Shown here: in pieces, positions 8,541 through 17,934 of the stretch | Layout of the letters: every line of letters begins with the position of its first letter | Numbering within the stretch: position 1 is the stretch's first letter | Origin: a bacterium | GTDB lineage: Bacteria; Verrucomicrobiota; Kiritimatiellia; CAIKKV01; CAITUY01 | Length of the DNA stretch: 64,000 nt | Assembly (NCBI GenBank): GCA_037143175.1 | Contig: JBAWZF010000002.1 | Coordinates: forward strand, 1 to 64,000 | Reading direction: 5' to 3' | Notes under the pieces: generated by a model | Database searches by the model: none | Told to the model about the DNA's origin: nothing | The model's input: only the letters and a program-made list of their open reading frames with translations | Position numbers and translations under genes: made by a program

Positions 8541-9562
8541 CCAAAATATTCAAGTAATCTCCGCTCAAACTCCTCGCCTCCCCAATTTCTCACCACAAAC
8601 CGCGGCAACTGGTAGCGATTGGTCCACGGGTATAAATGACCGTCGTAGTTCGAGCAGGAACAGTTAAAACCAGCCTCATGAACAATCCTCACCGTTTCAC
8701 GGGTGTAGGCGGGTTTATCCCCATAGGGATAGGCGAAAAGATTTACATCCCGCCCCAACCACGCCTCCAGCATCTGCTTACCCTGAATAATTTCCGACTT
8801 CTGGGCATCCACAGGAAGGGCCGACAACATAGGGTGGTTCGCTGTATGAGCGCCCACTTCAACGATCCCGCCCTGGCCCAATCTCATCACTTCATTCGGC
8901 GTCATAACACGACGGGCAGAACGTCCTACCGATCCCACGCCAGCCCATTTTTGTAATGTATCCAGAACGTGCTGTTGCTGTTCACAGGTCATACCTTTCA
9001 ATGCCTTGCAAAGGAAACGGTAAATCTCATGTCGCATGGTTGGCGTCTCATGGCTCAACACTGTCCATCCGGAATATTTCCGAGCAGTCCCTGAATCATA
9101 GCAGGCAATGTCTCCTAGGGACCATTGCCAAACAGCGCCATTGATACTGATGTTTAATTCACCCGGCAAGGAGCTTTCGGTCAGCAGCAGTCGATCCAGT
9201 TCATCCCACCAAAACTCAGCCGATTGCCCAACAAGACCGCTCGCCACAAAAACTGTGGCAGGAATGTCATTTCGTTCAAGGATCGGCTTGGCTCCGATCA
9301 GGTTGTCGGCATATCCATCATCGAACGTCACTGCCACCGCGCGATCCGGCATCAGACCAAACCTATACTGTGACGCCAGTGATGCCAGACTCATCGGCCG
9401 GAAAATTTTTCGCAACACCTGAAGGTGTTCATCAAAATGCACTGGGCTTACACAAAGCAGTTGTGGATCCAAGGGTTCATCGGCAACACGGTGATACAAC
9501 AAAATTGCGCCTCGGGGCATCATGCGGTTAAACAGTCGTTTTGCACGCCATATGCCTCTCAT
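8537..9562 (-). CDS. Polysaccharide deacetylase family protein (NodB-like)
   Basis: A carbohydrate esterase 4 fold protein expected to remove N- or O-acetyl groups from the glycan. ILLYHRV near the N terminus, AVTFDDGYADN (FDD at 80-82) and AHTANHPMLSAL carry the general base and the zinc-binding His-x3-His. There is no clear signal peptide, so a cytoplasmic or membrane-face role is possible. I chose the ATG at 9562 because a G-rich ribosome site precedes it. An earlier in-frame ATG at 9634 would overlap the upstream gene by 40 bases and adds a non-conserved tail. Confidence 0.85.
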   Translation of the reverse strand: MRGIWRAKRLFNRMMPRGAILLYHRVADEPLDPQLLCVSPVHFDEHLQVLRKIFRPMSLASLASQYRFGLMPDRAVAVTFDDGYADNLIGAKPILERNDIPATVFVASGLVGQSAEFWWDELDRLLLTESSLPGELNISINGAVWQWSLGDIACYDSGTARKYSGWTVLSHETPTMRHEIYRFLCKALKGMTCEQQQHVLDTLQKWAGVGSVGRSARRVMTPNEVMRLGQGGIVEVGAHTANHPMLSALPVDAQKSEIIQGKQMLEAWLGRDVNLFAYPYGDKPAYTRETVRIVHEAGFNCSCSNYDGHLYPWTNRYQLPRFVVRNWGGEEFERRLLEYFG

Positions 9563-9594
9563 TGTACCCCCCCCCTTCTCCACGCTGACTACTC

Positions 9595-10563
9595 TCACAA
9601 CGCACTCTTCCGCCAGGTCCGCCATCTCGCCCACCAGACACCCACAACAGGCATTTTCCGAATAAAGGCTCCATAGGCCCAGGGATTAAGAACTGTTTCT
9701 TGAATCCGCGTCCACAAAGTGGGCTTATACATCTGCCCGTAAGTCCAGCGATCAGCCGCCGTATTGATCATCATGATTTCGAGGTGCTCAATCCTAACGA
9801 GGGACTCCGTCGGCATATTCATATACCATTTATCGTCTTGCCGATGGGTGGAATCCGCGCCCACCCCAATGTTTGACACAAGGTTAACACCTGGCACAAT
9901 AGCGACTCCATGCTGTACCCATATAGTAAACACCCAGGAAGAATCCCAAGTTTTACTGGCACCACGATATTGCCGATCAAACGCCTCCCCCCAAAATGCA
10001 CGTTCTCCACGACTTCCACATACAGATTCCAAGAGTCCCGCCTCCCTGGCCTGTGGCCAAGCACTTACTTTCAGATCGTAATAATGCCATGCACGTCGCC
10101 AAGTTGCCCACCCCCAAACATCCACCAACATGGAAAAATAATAGCCAGATGAATTGAGATTCTTTTTATCTCCAACGTTATTCCCACCAATGTGCATTAC
10201 CCTTGTGTCTAATCTGTAGCGATCAAGCATGACATCACAAAAGGTGAAGAAACTTTGATCCGGCAGGCAATCATCTTCAAGGATAATAGCCTCCTCAACC
10301 TCCTCAAAGACCCAATCCAGGCCGGAGGCCATCCGGTCACGACACCCCATGTTGACTAGAGAATAGTTTCGTCGGACATCGCAAGGCCAATCCACCAGAT
10401 CCACGATAGCCCGCGTCGCATCACACTTTACCCGGTCTTGCTCATCACGAGGCCCGTCGGCCACAATCAACAATACAGGCGGTTTGGCTTTGCAGATTTC
10501 TTCCCAGACCCGTCGTGTGTAATCGGGTCGCCTGTAAACGAAAAATGCAATAGCTGTTTTCAT
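9595..10563 (-). CDS. Glycosyltransferase, HlpA/GT-A-like
   Basis: This matches the hemolysin HlpA-like glycosyltransferase group. AIAFFVYRRPDYTRR (4-18) is the N-terminal strand and turn. ILEDDCLPDQSFF (94-106) carries the acidic metal-binding EDD motif. DVWGWATWRRAWHYYD is the usual tryptophan-rich segment of this group. It is probably a cytoplasmic transferase, like the GT2 enzymes around it. The acceptor is unknown. Confidence 0.8.
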   Translation of the reverse strand: MKTAIAFFVYRRPDYTRRVWEEICKAKPPVLLIVADGPRDEQDRVKCDATRAIVDLVDWPCDVRRNYSLVNMGCRDRMASGLDWVFEEVEEAIILEDDCLPDQSFFTFCDVMLDRYRLDTRVMHIGGNNVGDKKNLNSSGYYFSMLVDVWGWATWRRAWHYYDLKVSAWPQAREAGLLESVCGSRGERAFWGEAFDRQYRGASKTWDSSWVFTIWVQHGVAIVPGVNLVSNIGVGADSTHRQDDKWYMNMPTESLVRIEHLEIMMINTAADRWTYGQMYKPTLWTRIQETVLNPWAYGAFIRKMPVVGVWWARWRTWRKSAL

Positions 10564-10607
10564 TACGTGTAATTCGCCGTCTCTGGTCTTCCAGCTGCGC
10601 CCATCCG

Positions 10608-12149
10608 TTATTTGACATCCCGCTTGGCGATCGGAATTCCCATCAGGCTCTTCCTCAAGAGACCATCAATTTGTCCAGTAAACAAACGCACTTCATTGCA
10701 TTCGTAGATCATTTCCAATCCTAGTGCCCTGAATGCCTCATCGTAGTTTGCGATACCATAAGCGACTTTCCACATGCTGGAAAGCGGCCCGTCAACATAC
10801 AGAAATAGATAGTCGTAGTCCCCTGTTTCCACCAGGATTCGTCCCTTCTCAAATGAACATACCACGAGGTTGGAAGGATAGTTGTAACTGAAAAAGAAAG
10901 GCAAGATCTCTGGACTGCGCTTATCTGATGTCAATAATAAGTATCTGAAACCAGCGTTTGTTTGCATTTTCTCTTTGACTATGGTCATGGCTCCGGAGAT
11001 CTCCCTGAACTGCCACTTCTGCGCACCAACATGAAACCTAGCACATGGGTACGCAACGAGAAACGCAATAAGAAAAAAAACTGGCCAAGGCCGAAATGCT
11101 GCACGCTCCTCACCAAGAGCAAATAGGCGTGACCCAAAGTGACTCGCAAGTATTACGAACCCTGGCAATAGAGGAAGACTCATCCTTTCTTCGAGTGGTA
11201 ACGGCTCGTACTGAGTAAAACTGGATGTTCCAAACCAGAATAATAACAGTAATGTAACCGTGTAAAGTTTCCAGAACCTCATTTTCCCAGGATAGACCAC
11301 AAAGTCGAGAAACACCATGATTAGGATTATTCCGTATTCTCTTAATAAAAAAATCACAGGGGCCACCGTGATTCGAAAAAATATATTGCGGTCATGCCAA
11401 GACCATAGGTGTTTTCCGCTCAGTTCCTGAACACCCTTAAACCTGGCTAGACAGTCCCCGAACTCCAACTGCATTAATAATAGATAAAGCGCCCCAAGCA
11501 ATATGATCGAACAAATGGCTGGCAGGTAAAACCGCCGTAGTATAATATGATGTCCCTGCTTGAGATCCCACACAAGAGTCATCGCCCACACCGGCAATAC
11601 CCAATACGCCGTCTCCTTTGCGGCAAAAGCGACCAGTAAAGCGGCAACGGCCCCTATAGGGACAACCCATCTCCCCCGCTCCGCCGATGCCCACCTCCGG
11701 AAATAGAGCGCCAGCGAAGAGAGTGCTATGAACGCAGCAGCAATGATGTCGGGGTACAAATCACACGACTGCCGGAATAGAGCGATGCAGGTGACAGATA
11801 GCACGATCCCATACACCTTGGCGCTTAATGGTTGCATCAGAAGCGCAACCCAGACCATAACGATAATCAAGAGCGCTGATAGCAAAGGCCAAACAGTGGT
11901 GGTTGTAGCGGACACTCCAAAAAGGCGATAAATAACTGACACTGGAAGATACACTCCCATTCTCTAGTCAAATGGGTGCGCTGTTCTCCCCCCGAAACAG
12001 TCGCCTTGAACCGCCATGTGTGCGCGTCTCGCGTACTCATGCGCGTCGCACCGATCGATCTCTTTTGGATAGACCATCCAAAGTGCCACGAAGAGAAGAC
12101 AACCGGCCACTAGAGTCGATACCGAAATTATTTCTTTGCTTCTAATCAT
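10608..12149 (-). pseudogene. GT-C-like membrane glycosyltransferase interrupted by an in-frame amber codon
   Basis: Two open segments lie in the same frame and are separated only by TAG at 11964-11966 and one further codon. The first segment (61 residues) has an N-terminal membrane helix and then RCDAHEYARRAHMAVQG, which fits the first periplasmic loop of ArnT/PMT-type enzymes. The second (450 residues) continues with GVYLPVSVIYRLFG and about ten membrane segments plus a soluble tail. The natural reading across the stop, HPFD-stop-R-MGVYLP, suggests that one tyrosine-like codon became TAG. The whole would be about 513 residues, a normal GT-C length. It could be a recent pseudogene, a sequencing error, or a case of suppression. 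The second segment has its own ATG but would lack the catalytic first loop. Confidence 0.75.
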
Positions 12150-12171
12150 TTATCTAGCCCAATACCTTCCA

Positions 12172-14664
12172 TCACCAGAACTCCTTGGACGGGCTGTTGC
12201 GCTTAAGGTGTGAAGATTCTCGCACCCCATCATGTCTCAACGTGCGCCGGCGAAGGCCAACGGAGTGGCGGAACGGCTTCGTCCAACGCATTACACTCCA
12301 GTACATCTTCAACAATGTCTCAATAACTATACTTTTGATCTCATGGGCAAGCCATGCTCTGTAGAACATTTCATGAAGTTTCTCATGACGCACCGGAACA
12401 CTGTTCATCACCTTTAGAAACTGCAGCCCCGCCGTTTCCCAAGCAAAACAAGAAGATACTCTTTTTGCTGCTTCAATTCGCTGGCTTTCCAAAGGCAAGT
12501 GCTGGCTCCATAGTTCACCAATGAAACTCGCCAAACCCGCCGCATCTTCCTCCGTGTAGAAATAGCCCGTGACTCCATCCATTGCCGTTTCGACAAAACC
12601 CCCTTTCCTTGGCAATACAGGAATGCAGCCGCAGGCTTGCGCCTCAAGCGAAACAAGTCCGAACGTCTCAGCCACGCGCGATGGCATCACCAGTAAAGAG
12701 TGTGCCCGGAAAGCTTGAGCCAAATCCTCGGAAGATGCTTCCCCTTTATAGGATATGCCCGGCAGCGCTCTTTCAATGACACTCCAATTGGGGAGGATGT
12801 CACCCCCCAGCCATCCTTCTTCCATCACATGATCCCTGTGATCGAACCAGTCCCCTATTTTTCCATATATCGAAAACGTCGCATCGGGAAACTGGAGTTT
12901 CAATATTTTGAAGGCCTTCAAGGCTATATCCACACCCTTATAGGGTACGATCATCCCGGCGAATATCAAACTGTGGGGCAAGCGACTCCCCACAGAGTCG
13001 AGCCTGAATACTCGCTGATCGTACCCATTCAGTATTACGTGAACTAATCCAGGAGATATCCCGCCAGCAACCAAAATACTCTCTGTGTACAAAGAGGGGC
13101 ACACAACATGGACTTCGGCCTTATTGATTGCCGACGCGGAGACATACCTCCCACCCGCTTCTTGTATGGGATGTGGCCCATGATGATAAACCAGGCGTCG
13201 TCGCGCGAACACTTTCCGAAAAATATCCGCACGTGAGATTCCAATCAGGGTATCAATGGGTCCCAACCTCGCCATAACTTGTCCTACATACCTTTCCTCA
13301 TGCAGCCCAATGAAGGACACCCCTCCGATCAGTCCCATGGGTTCATCAGATCCAATCAACAGAAACAAATCTCGGCCTGTACTGGTAATGGCGTTTGCAA
13401 CCGCAAGCGTGGCATTCAATGTCCCATAGGGGGGTGAGGCATCCAACCTCTCGCCCATCTGGGCCACTATGATTACATTCCCTTCTTTAGCAGTAACCCC
13501 TGCATCTGCCTGAGCCCCTGCAAATGATCGCCCTGTAATGCCCGTGATATAGCGGCGTAAAGGAGCCGCCTTCTCATTGCCACCTGCCTCGTAGCGCCAG
13601 CAGGTTGTAATCGCGAGTTCAACAGGATCCACACACCGGTAATTGAATGGCGAAGGAGACCAACACAGCGGGCTACCAGCAACTTTCCAAAACACCCCAT
13701 GACCCCGCTCCTTTATCCCGTTGGCAATAGCGTCAGCCCGCCGATTGACGAATCTTTTCAGAGACACTGCCAATCGCCTATCAACCCGATTATTTACCCA
13801 CTCGACCAAGCGAAGCAGCAAGGCCGGATGCGGCCCCAACCCATAAAGAAACGGACTCCTGACATCCGCCGCAACATCGAGGCACTTTTCAGTTGCACCG
13901 ATGGCATCCTGTTTCTTCCGCAAATCGAGGAGAGGAAACAACTCCTCAAAACGATGCTTGTTGAGGGTAGTGATTACGGCTTTGCACGAATCAAAAAAAC
14001 AGGCTTCAGGAAACTGGTTCGTAGTCTGGCCCGGATGTACGCGCGTGATGCAAGTTCTATCCGGAATGAATTCTGCGGGGTTACTCAGCAGCAACCGCAA
14101 CCACATGTCGTAATCCTGCCCCTGGCGTAAAGTTTCATCAAATCCCCCCGCCTTTTTCCAGGCATCAGCCTTTACGCAAATGCTGTTCCCGTGGATATAC
14201 GCACCCTTGAGGGACTCGATGACTTGCCATGGTTTTTCAGGAATGTTGTTCCAGAGGGGGGGGGTGGTGATCTGACCGGTGTCATCAGCCATCTCCTGAA
14301 AATGCGTGAAAAAGAAACGGCATTCGGGATGCGCGGTGATGGCCCTCCGATGGATTCTTAGCTTGGACGCCGTAAATAAATCGTCTGAACTTAACCAGCA
14401 AATCCATTCGCCCTGCGCCCGAGCCAACCCATAATTGAGTGCAGTTGACACCCCCCCATTAGCCTTATGAAATACTCGAATGCGTGAATCGCGCTTTGCA
14501 TACTCTTCGATGATGCCGGGGGTCAGGTCGATGGAGCCGTCATTAACCACAATGGCTTCCCAGTCCGCATCGTCTTGCGCAAGCAAGGAATCAAGCGCCG
14601 CACCAATATATCGGTCATGATTATATACCGGCACCAGCACAGAGAATTTAGACCCACAACTCAT
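12172..14664 (-). CDS. Bifunctional GT2-GT4 glycosyltransferase fusion
   Basis: One 830-residue chain carries two transferase domains. The N-terminal GT2 domain has SVLVPVYNHDRYI (8-20), VVNDGSIDLTPG (39-50) and the metal-binding SSDDLF (92-97). The GT4 domain begins near residue 395 and contains IFAGMIVPYKGVDIA and ETFGLVSLEAQACG with E-x7-E. Between them is a linker of about 150 residues without a clear domain. Such fusions probably add two consecutive sugars to one acceptor. A basic tail of about 60 residues follows the GT4 domain. Confidence 0.88.
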   Translation of the reverse strand: MSCGSKFSVLVPVYNHDRYIGAALDSLLAQDDADWEAIVVNDGSIDLTPGIIEEYAKRDSRIRVFHKANGGVSTALNYGLARAQGEWICWLSSDDLFTASKLRIHRRAITAHPECRFFFTHFQEMADDTGQITTPPLWNNIPEKPWQVIESLKGAYIHGNSICVKADAWKKAGGFDETLRQGQDYDMWLRLLLSNPAEFIPDRTCITRVHPGQTTNQFPEACFFDSCKAVITTLNKHRFEELFPLLDLRKKQDAIGATEKCLDVAADVRSPFLYGLGPHPALLLRLVEWVNNRVDRRLAVSLKRFVNRRADAIANGIKERGHGVFWKVAGSPLCWSPSPFNYRCVDPVELAITTCWRYEAGGNEKAAPLRRYITGITGRSFAGAQADAGVTAKEGNVIIVAQMGERLDASPPYGTLNATLAVANAITSTGRDLFLLIGSDEPMGLIGGVSFIGLHEERYVGQVMARLGPIDTLIGISRADIFRKVFARRRLVYHHGPHPIQEAGGRYVSASAINKAEVHVVCPSLYTESILVAGGISPGLVHVILNGYDQRVFRLDSVGSRLPHSLIFAGMIVPYKGVDIALKAFKILKLQFPDATFSIYGKIGDWFDHRDHVMEEGWLGGDILPNWSVIERALPGISYKGEASSEDLAQAFRAHSLLVMPSRVAETFGLVSLEAQACGCIPVLPRKGGFVETAMDGVTGYFYTEEDAAGLASFIGELWSQHLPLESQRIEAAKRVSSCFAWETAGLQFLKVMNSVPVRHEKLHEMFYRAWLAHEIKSIVIETLLKMYWSVMRWTKPFRHSVGLRRRTLRHDGVRESSHLKRNSPSKEFW

Positions 14665-14716
14665 AAGAGTTTTTCAAGTTTCATGTTATTTGCACCACAG
14701 GCATGACACCCAATTC

Positions 14717-15787
14717 TTATGCAATAAGTATACGCACAACAGTATCACTCACATCCGTGCGCTGATATTCCGCGGGGACAGACCATAGGGCGGGCTTGTC
14801 TATAACGGCACGGACACAACGCATGACTCGCTCAGGCTCCACGCCACCCAACATATTACTTCCACATTCAATGGTCTCAGGTCGCTCGGTTACATCCCGC
14901 AGAGTGACATTGGGTACGCCCAAAATACAGCATTCTTCTTGCACGGTGCCGCTATCGCTCAACACACAGCGGGCGTTACGTTCGAGCTTAATAAAATCGA
15001 AAAACCCAAAAGGCTCGAGAAAATGGAGACCCTTCGAGCCAGTCTTTATACCGAATTGTGCCATACGCTGGCGCGTTCTGGGGTGCGTGCTGATAATCAC
15101 GGGGATCCTGTACTCCAGCTCGAGCAGTGATAAAGCTTCGAGCAGCTTGGCCAGGCGATCCTCGCGGTCAACGTTTTCCGCACGATGAACCGTAACCAGC
15201 ATATACTGCTTCGGGCTGAGTTGTAGTTGCTGTAAAATGCCGGCTGATTCAACAGACTTTTCATGGCGACGGATCACCTCGTTAATAGGATTTCCCGTCA
15301 CATAGATCCGGCGCCCCTCGAAGCCTTCGCGCAGAAGATTCTGGCGGCTTCGCTCGGTGTACGACATGAGTATGTCGCTTGAATGGTCAATGATGCGGCG
15401 GTTAGTTTCCTCAGGCACCTTGTCATCGAAACAACGATTACCTGCCTCCATATGGTAAACGGATATACCGGCGCGTTTAGCGACAACGGCGGCCAAGCCG
15501 CTGTTAGTGTCCCCTAGAATCAACAGACGATCCGGCTTTTCCTCCGCCATGAGCCGCTCCACGGCGGGCATCATGACTGCAAGTTGTTCGCCGAATGATC
15601 CTCGGGCGTTTAAATAATGGTCAGGCGCACGGACTTTCAGTTCGTCAAAAAACACATCTTTCAGCGCCGGCGTGAAATTTTGCCCGGTATGCACAAGAAT
15701 GTGCTCACAATGGGCGTCTAATTTTTCGATTATGATGCTTAGCCGGATGATTTCCGGCCTTGTTCCAAGGATGGTCATGATTTTCAT
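14717..15787 (-). CDS. wecB: Non-hydrolysing UDP-N-acetylglucosamine 2-epimerase family (WecB/FnlC-like)
   Basis: This cytoplasmic GT-B-like epimerase inverts C2 of a UDP-HexNAc. GTRPEIIRLS (8-17), HTGQNF (33-38), ILGDTNSGLAA, HMEAGNR and PEETNRRIIDH are the conserved family motifs. Length (356) is normal. With the CapE-like dehydratase and RmlD-like reductase upstream it completes the usual three-step route from UDP-GlcNAc to UDP-L-FucNAc (CapEFG or FnlABC scheme). That makes a FnlC/CapG role more likely than ManNAc formation. The ATG at 15787 follows a GGGAGATC ribosome site that lies in or beside the CGCGAATT repeat. Confidence 0.85.
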   Translation of the reverse strand: MKIMTILGTRPEIIRLSIIIEKLDAHCEHILVHTGQNFTPALKDVFFDELKVRAPDHYLNARGSFGEQLAVMMPAVERLMAEEKPDRLLILGDTNSGLAAVVAKRAGISVYHMEAGNRCFDDKVPEETNRRIIDHSSDILMSYTERSRQNLLREGFEGRRIYVTGNPINEVIRRHEKSVESAGILQQLQLSPKQYMLVTVHRAENVDREDRLAKLLEALSLLELEYRIPVIISTHPRTRQRMAQFGIKTGSKGLHFLEPFGFFDFIKLERNARCVLSDSGTVQEECCILGVPNVTLRDVTERPETIECGSNMLGGVEPERVMRCVRAVIDKPALWSVPAEYQRTDVSDTVVRILIA

Positions 15788-16006
15788 AGGATCTCCCGCG
15801 AATTACGCGAATTTACACGAATCGGTTGATGTTGAGGAAAAGAAATGAAGATTTTGCCCGCGAATAACACGAATTTACTCGAATGGGAAGGGAGATCTGT
15901 ATTACCAAATTAGCGTTTATTCGCGTCATTCGCGGGCAATCCCCTCTTTATCTCCCCACTAAAACACTCATTCGCGTTTATTCGCGCCATTCGCGGGCAA
16001 TCCCCC
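15788..16006. repeat. CGCGAATT/ATTCGCGGGCAAT repeats, 3-prime side of the GxxExxY gene
   Basis: Degenerate copies of CCCGCGAATTACGCGAAT lie at about 15788-15820 and 15849-15886. They are answered by inverted copies reading ATTCGCGGGCAATCCCC at about 15928-15946 and 15987-16006. The two inverted copies are inside the end of the GxxExxY reading frame. The same repeat lies on the other side of that gene. Confidence 0.75.
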
Positions 16007-16407
16007 TTAACGAGGCGTTGATATTCCAGTTTCGGGTGATGCCCAAAGTTAATCAATAGCCCTAATCCAAACCCGGTTACGTGAAGATAGTTAATGAGTT
16101 GAGCACGATGCTCATCGATTAAGGCAGAAACCGCTTTCAATTCCACGATAATCTTGTCGAAGCAGACCAAATCAGCTTTGTAGGTTTTCTGCAATCTCAT
16201 CCCCCGATAGGTAAGGTTTAGCTCCTTCTGCGCCACAAAGGGGATCTTCAGAGCAGCCAGTTCAAGTTCAAGACATTCCTGATACACTGGCTCCAGAAAG
16301 CCAGACCCGAGCGAGTTGTAGACCGCGAAACAAGCGCCCATTATTTGATAGCTTTCTTCCGCAAAAACCACCCCATCCGGATTCCAAACAACTCTCTTGT
16401 CATCCAT
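15910..16407 (-). CDS. GxxExxY protein (PD-(D/E)XK-like)
   Basis: GSGFLEPVYQECLELEL is the family signature (G-x2-E-x2-Y), and KADLVCFDKIIVELKA resembles a PD-(D/E)XK nuclease core strand pair. The function of the family is not established; no DNA target is known to me. I start at the ATG at 16407, preceded by AGGGAG. The longer frame to 16455 only adds residues translated from the flanking CGCGAATT repeat. The last 25 or so codons and the stop are also repeat sequence. The gene sits between capE-like and wecB-like genes of one pathway, so it looks like an insertion together with its repeats. Confidence 0.8.
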   Translation of the reverse strand: MDDKRVVWNPDGVVFAEESYQIMGACFAVYNSLGSGFLEPVYQECLELELAALKIPFVAQKELNLTYRGMRLQKTYKADLVCFDKIIVELKAVSALIDEHRAQLINYLHVTGFGLGLLINFGHHPKLEYQRLVKGDCPRMARINANECFSGEIKRGLPANDANKR

Positions 16408-16431
16408 CCGTGCAATCTCCCTTACGTTAAA

Positions 16432-16602
16432 CCCATTCGCGTAAATTCGCGTCATTCACGGGCAATCCCCGTATTACTTATAACTAGAAAAATTCAGGCA
16501 TAGATTTTCCCGCGAATTACGCGAATTTACACGAATGGGATGGGTGATTTGGATTACCAATTCGTGTTTCATTCGTGTTATTCGCGGGCAATCCCTGTAT
16601 TA
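16432..16602. repeat. CGCGAATT/ATTCGCGGGCAAT repeats, 5-prime side of the GxxExxY gene
   Basis: Three copies are visible: CATTCGCGTAAATTCGCGTC at about 16434-16453, CCCGCGAATTACGCGAAT at about 16510-16527, and ATTCGTGTTATTCGCGGGCA at about 16571-16590. The last abuts the stop of the capE-like gene at 16600. Together with the block at 15788-16006 they bracket the GxxExxY gene. Confidence 0.75.
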
Positions 16603-17658
16603 CCGCAACAAATCTTCCTCATACGCGAGGCGGTCATCCACTGTCAATTTATGCTTCACTATAAGTGCTAACACAGCCTCTCGATCCAGTAGATCGTCTC
16701 CGGAACTATACTCTGATTGAAGTGCGGCCTCCACTTTCTCTCCGCTTCTAAGCTCAGGCAGTATGGGTAATATGGAGTAGTATTTGCCCCTTTCCACAGT
16801 CCTGTGAGCCTCCTCCTCTGAGACAAGAATTTCATCTACTTTTTCGCCCGGACGGATGCCTGTCACCTTGACTTCAATCTTCCGGTCACCTATGAGTGCC
16901 GCCGCAACATCCACCATCCGCGCCGCCGGCACCCGGGGAATATACGTTTCTCCTCTTCCGGCACCTTTAAGAGCAGCAAACACCGTATCAACAGCATCAT
17001 TCAGACTTAGCAGGAAGCGCGTCATGCTCTCAGTTGTGATCGTCACAGGCCCACCATCGCGAATTTGCTGATGGAATAGCGGAATGACTGATCCCCGTGA
17101 GGCCAGGACATTTCCATATCTGACGCAAATAAAGCGGGTATCAGGACAACTCATGTTGGCGGTGATAAACACCCGTTCCTGTATGGCCTTGGTCATGCCC
17201 ATCACGTTGACGGGCTTGCAGGCCTTGTCAGTCGAAATCCCCACAACTGTTTTAACAACACTGTTTCTTTCACGGATCGCTCGTATAATGTTTTCAGGCC
17301 CCATGATATTGGTCTGAACAGCCTCATAAGGGAAATATTCACATGACGGCACTTGCTTAAGTGCCGCGGCATTAAAAACCACATCTGCATCCCTCATCAC
17401 CGAACTTACAGCATGGAAGTCCCTCACGTCGCCAATTTGGAACTGAAGCACTTCCTGCATATTCCGGTAGATCACCTCATCCGTTGCCACACGCCGATGC
17501 TGATAATGAAGCCTCATGGCGTGCTGCTTGGCTTCGTCACGGGAAAACACGCGAATGCACTTCGGCACACCCATTTCACCTGATAGCAGGCGCCGGATCA
17601 GCACTTTCCCAAGGGACCCGGTCCCACCCGTCACAACAATTTTTTGTCCTGTCAACAT
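16600..17658 (-). CDS. capE: UDP-GlcNAc 4,6-dehydratase/5-epimerase-type protein (CapE/FnlA-like)
   Basis: A short-chain dehydrogenase fold enzyme of the FlaA1/CapE group. GGTGSLGKVLIRRLL (11-25) is the NAD(P) glycine loop. The catalytic segment reads MGMTKAIQER, with methionine in place of the tyrosine of YxxxK as in FlaA1-type enzymes, and ISTDKA precedes it. GIRPGEKVDEILVSEEEA near the C terminus is typical. It should convert UDP-GlcNAc to a 4-keto-6-deoxy sugar, the first step to UDP-L-FucNAc. The ATG at 17658 has a good AGGAGAG site upstream. FlaA1/PseB-like activity without C5 inversion is the main alternative. Confidence 0.85.
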   Translation of the reverse strand: MLTGQKIVVTGGTGSLGKVLIRRLLSGEMGVPKCIRVFSRDEAKQHAMRLHYQHRRVATDEVIYRNMQEVLQFQIGDVRDFHAVSSVMRDADVVFNAAALKQVPSCEYFPYEAVQTNIMGPENIIRAIRERNSVVKTVVGISTDKACKPVNVMGMTKAIQERVFITANMSCPDTRFICVRYGNVLASRGSVIPLFHQQIRDGGPVTITTESMTRFLLSLNDAVDTVFAALKGAGRGETYIPRVPAARMVDVAAALIGDRKIEVKVTGIRPGEKVDEILVSEEEAHRTVERGKYYSILPILPELRSGEKVEAALQSEYSSGDDLLDREAVLALIVKHKLTVDDRLAYEEDLLR

Positions 17659-17755
17659 GGCTACTCTCCTTTATTCTTTCGTGGTTTAAGGTAAATCCTG
17701 GTCATTGTGTTTACATTACTATTACCCGTAAATCCGTGTCTGTTGTTCTGTATTC

Positions 17756-17884
17756 TGGAGGGCGAACCTTGGTGAGCCGTGCGCGTATCAGGCGCATATA
17801 GGGCCAGAATATTCATGAAGACACGTCGATCTTCTGTATTAAAAGCACACTATATTGACACGGCTCACCAAGGTTCGCCCTCCA
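17756..17884. repeat. Inverted repeat, TGGAGGGCGAACC family
   Basis: TGGAGGGCGAACCTTGGTG at 17756 and its complement ending at 17884 form arms of about 26 bases around a 75-base loop. The same arms occur around 56110-56191, and a single arm lies inside the YdcF-like gene at 742-772. Here it occupies the gap between the RmlD-like and CapE-like genes and could act as a weak terminator or an RNA-stabilising hairpin (inference). Confidence 0.75.
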
Positions 17885-17934
17885 AGCGGTTTCCGCCTCC
17901 GACTAATGGAAATCGAAACCTCCCAGGATTGGGG

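Noticed and set aside
14717-15787. A ManNAc (enterobacterial common antigen) pathway based on the WecB-like epimerase
   Set aside because: No WecC-like dehydrogenase is present, and the neighbouring CapE-like and RmlD-like genes point to UDP-L-FucNAc instead.
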